Source: Rhizobium oryzicola
GTDB taxonomy: Bacteria; Pseudomonadota; Alphaproteobacteria; Rhizobiales; Rhizobiaceae
Assembly: GCF_030504645.1 (NCBI RefSeq)
Contig: NZ_JAUKWQ010000003.1
Span: forward strand, 372,001-436,000
Reading direction: 5' to 3'
DNA length: 64,000 bases
Part shown: one piece after another, positions 63,953 to 64,000 of the stretch
Position numbering within the stretch: position 1 is the stretch's first letter
Layout: the number at the start of each line of letters is the position of its first letter
The notes under the pieces: model-generated
The model's database searches: none
Told to the model about the DNA's origin: nothing
Seen by the model: only the letters and a program-made list of their open reading frames with translations
Made by a program: the position numbers and the translations under genes

Positions 63953-64000
63953 ATGGCCACGATGAATATTCGACCGGAAGTGTCCCTTTCTCTTCACCAG
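63953..64000 (+). CDS. Start of an unidentified gene (3' part outside window)
   Basis: ATG at 63953 with a strong AGGAGGAGGC ribosome-binding site opens a frame MATMNIRPEVSLSLHQ that runs off the window. It is 21 bp after the ATPase stop and in the same direction, so it is likely part of the amino-acid importer operon, perhaps the enzyme for the imported substrate. Sixteen residues are too few to name it. Confidence 0.6.
   Translation, partial: MATMNIRPEVSLSLHQ

Overview
The window reads as an alphaproteobacterial replicon, most likely Rhizobiaceae (Agrobacterium/Rhizobium-like). The support is a dense set of ABC importers with divergently placed regulators, a copper-type denitrification block (nirK, nirV, nnrS, a pseudoazurin and an NNR-type Crp/Fnr regulator), high GC with many 4-bp ATGA overlaps, and rhizobial-style WGR and PAS-chemoreceptor proteins. 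This is inference from gene content; no rRNA, tRNA, CRISPR array, phage or intact insertion sequence was seen.

Layout. (1) 1-4.1 kb: a sugar ABC importer on the minus strand (its last permease cut by the window edge) with a divergent AraC regulator. (2) 4.2-11.6 kb: the nitric-oxide/nitrite block. A 267-bp inverted-repeat element abuts pseudoazurin; then come nnrR, nirV, nirK, divergent nnrS, a DUF59 + DUF2249 pair, a frameshifted membrane-protein gene and a 51-residue membrane peptide. Three dyads of the form TTGyGnnnnCrCAA lie in the three promoter regions and define a probable local NnrR regulon. (3) 11.6-20 kb: an aldo/keto reductase, a chemoreceptor with a nitrate/nitrite-sensing (NIT) type domain, an orphan WGR protein, and a three-subunit molybdenum aldehyde oxidoreductase with a divergent TetR regulator. 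(4) 20-30 kb: a complete guanidine assimilation operon (ABC importer, two DUF1989 carboxyguanidine-deiminase subunits, guanidine/urea carboxylase, allophanate hydrolase) preceded by a guanidine-I (ykkC) riboswitch with a terminator, itself behind a near-perfect sigma-54 promoter. (5) 30-35.5 kb: a dipeptide importer dppABCDF. (6) 35.8-40.6 kb: signalling genes, namely a soluble PAS chemoreceptor, a MerR-type cobalamin-binding regulator with the CarH Wx9EH motif, and a PAS-PAS-GGDEF diguanylate cyclase.

(7) 40.7-55.5 kb: a glycan-related locus with five glycosyltransferases, a polysaccharide deacetylase-like protein, a UDP-sugar dehydrogenase, a small methyltransferase and an oligopeptide-type ABC importer sharing a transcription unit with three of the glycosyltransferases. 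I could not assign this locus to a named pathway. (8) 55.5-60.5 kb: an AraC regulator, a DUF805 protein, and a 907-residue ABC-exporter-like protein whose nucleotide-binding domain has lost its Walker A lysine, signature motif, Walker B acidic residues and switch histidine and carries repeated internal segments, followed by a small cyclic-nucleotide-binding-fold protein. (9) 60.9-64 kb: a polar amino-acid ABC importer and the first codons of a further gene.

The strongest candidates for something undescribed are the catalytically dead, internally duplicated ABC protein with its cNMP-fold partner, and the mixed glycan/oligopeptide-importer locus beside it. The best-supported regulatory results are the sigma-54 promoter in front of the guanidine riboswitch and the NNR-box regulon.
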